The position numbers and the translations under genes are program-made. The notes beneath the pieces are model-generated. The model had not been told where the DNA came from and searched no databases. It saw only the letters and a program-made list of their open reading frames with translations. A DNA stretch of 64,000 nucleotides from Plumapathes pennacea (lineage: Eukaryota > Cnidaria > Anthozoa > Antipatharia > Myriopathidae). Positions 63,180-64,000 of the stretch are shown in pieces; positions within the stretch are counted from its first letter, which is position 1; every line of letters starts with the position of its first letter. The stretch is from positions 17,861,264 to 17,925,263 of the forward strand of contig OZ038462.1 of NCBI GenBank assembly GCA_964036295.1, in the 5' to 3' direction.

Positions 63180-64000
63180 TCATAAGCAAGAGTGAAATTT
63201 AAATGCACCAATCAGCGTTACACTGATTTTCAGTGGAAAACTCGATTGCCGGTGTGAGTTTGTGGCATCTCGAAAGGCGAATTTTGTTAATTCTTGGACA
63301 ACTTAACATGCAAGGAAAACAGTTTGTGGTCAGTCAAAGAACGTGAACAGTCACTATGTAACGAAAGAAGACAGGAAATTTTCGCCGGTCGGGCGCGTTT
63401 GTTTAGTTCACGACATCACCAGCATGCTGTGCTATAGACACTCTGAAACTTACGGCTCGGCCAATGTCAATGAACGTCGTTAATTTATTTCAAAATCATG
63501 GAAGAAACTTAACTTTGTTGTGATGGACTGTGATGGACAAACGCTCCTCGAGAATTAAGCCGTCAAGAAATCGGTAAGTTTGTATTTGCTGTGCCGACTC
63601 GCTAAGATACAGATTTTTTCAGTCTTGAATATATCCTTTGAATGCTTTGGAGTAAACTTCTGTGAAAAAAATAAACTAGTATTCTGAGTTTCAAAGTACC
63701 TGTTATGTTAAAAAATGTAAACCTGAAAAGTTGAAAGAAACTGTCTTTCAATTTGTGAGTTCGTGATGGGTTTACTGATTTTTACTGAGTGTACAGAACT
63801 TACACATTTTTTACTTTTACTTCAAAAATCTGCATTCAACTCAAGTCATTGGGTAAATTAGCTTCTTTCTCTCAAGTATTTTAAGTTGATATAACTGAGA
63901 GCTAGATGACTACGAACAAGCGGCGTGTTTACAAACGCCGAACCGTGTGTACGCGCGTGTTAAAATAGATCGGCGATGAAGTACTGGCTTGATGCTTTGT
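63180..64000. other. intergenic, no gene seen
   Basis: No supported ORF or repeat. A GGTAAGTT donor-like site at about 63570 follows a short open stretch (ATG 63533) and could mark a first exon, but nothing else supports it. Confidence 0.4.

Overview
This window looks like repeat-rich invertebrate (metazoan) nuclear DNA. A cnidarian is the best guess from the families I recognise: a spliced leucine-rich-repeat receptor gene, BEL/Pao and CR1-like retroelements, and a Polinton. No phylogeny was run. There is no rRNA, tRNA or CRISPR that I can support.

The left three quarters (1-48310) is a nest of mobile elements. The deepest layer is a compact, virus-like gene cluster that I cannot assign to a described group ('cluster G', about 8 kb once insertions are removed: 2811-5970, 32043-35075, 39884-40318, 46057-47397). 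It holds eight rightward genes (small membrane proteins, a coiled-coil membrane protein, a Gly-rich membrane protein with a PPAY tail, and a 556-residue protein with a C-terminal anchor). Three leftward genes converge on them (a split 87-codon ORF, a 212-residue soluble protein, and a Cys/His-repeat protein). Strong DNA hairpins sit at gene ends. Insertions have cut it up. One TTAA-targeting element (5971-32038) landed in the last codons of one gene. A second relative (1-2806) landed at a TTAA just upstream of the first gene. A 5.7-kb palindrome (40319-46052) landed at a TTAA inside a small ORF. A CACTA-like two-gene DNA transposon (35076-39880, TSD AAT) landed in the convergent intergenic region. 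At two of the TTAA sites the reading frame reconnects exactly across the insertion.

The TTAA element 5971-32038 is itself split by a 21,258-bp Polinton/Maverick (10210-31467). This has TIRs of about 395 bp and a perfect 6-bp TSD (ATCGTT). Gene order is: a spliced minus-strand gene with tandem 51-bp micro-exons, a spliced plus-strand gene, a minus ORF, the protein-primed DNA polymerase B with an embedded Vsr-like nuclease domain, integrase with chromodomain, two tandem minor-capsid-like genes, a basic core-like protein, the major capsid protein, an adenain-like protease, the packaging ATPase, two further virion-type ORFs, then a right block of small genes in divergent pairs. Polymerase, major capsid, protease and ATPase frames are intact. 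The integrase and both minor-capsid genes are broken, so this copy is probably dead. Its divergent promoters carry tandem arrays with CTGTCA/TGACAG motifs, including exact TGATTGACAG sites.

The right quarter is host-like DNA: a leucine-rich-repeat GPCR on the minus strand (48762-51855, with two frameshifts), a LINE fragment (52644-53060), a 1.1-kb fold-back element with an 8-bp TSD (53068-54165), a decayed BEL/Pao retrotransposon with both LTRs (55152-61029), and a decayed LINE (about 61270-63179).
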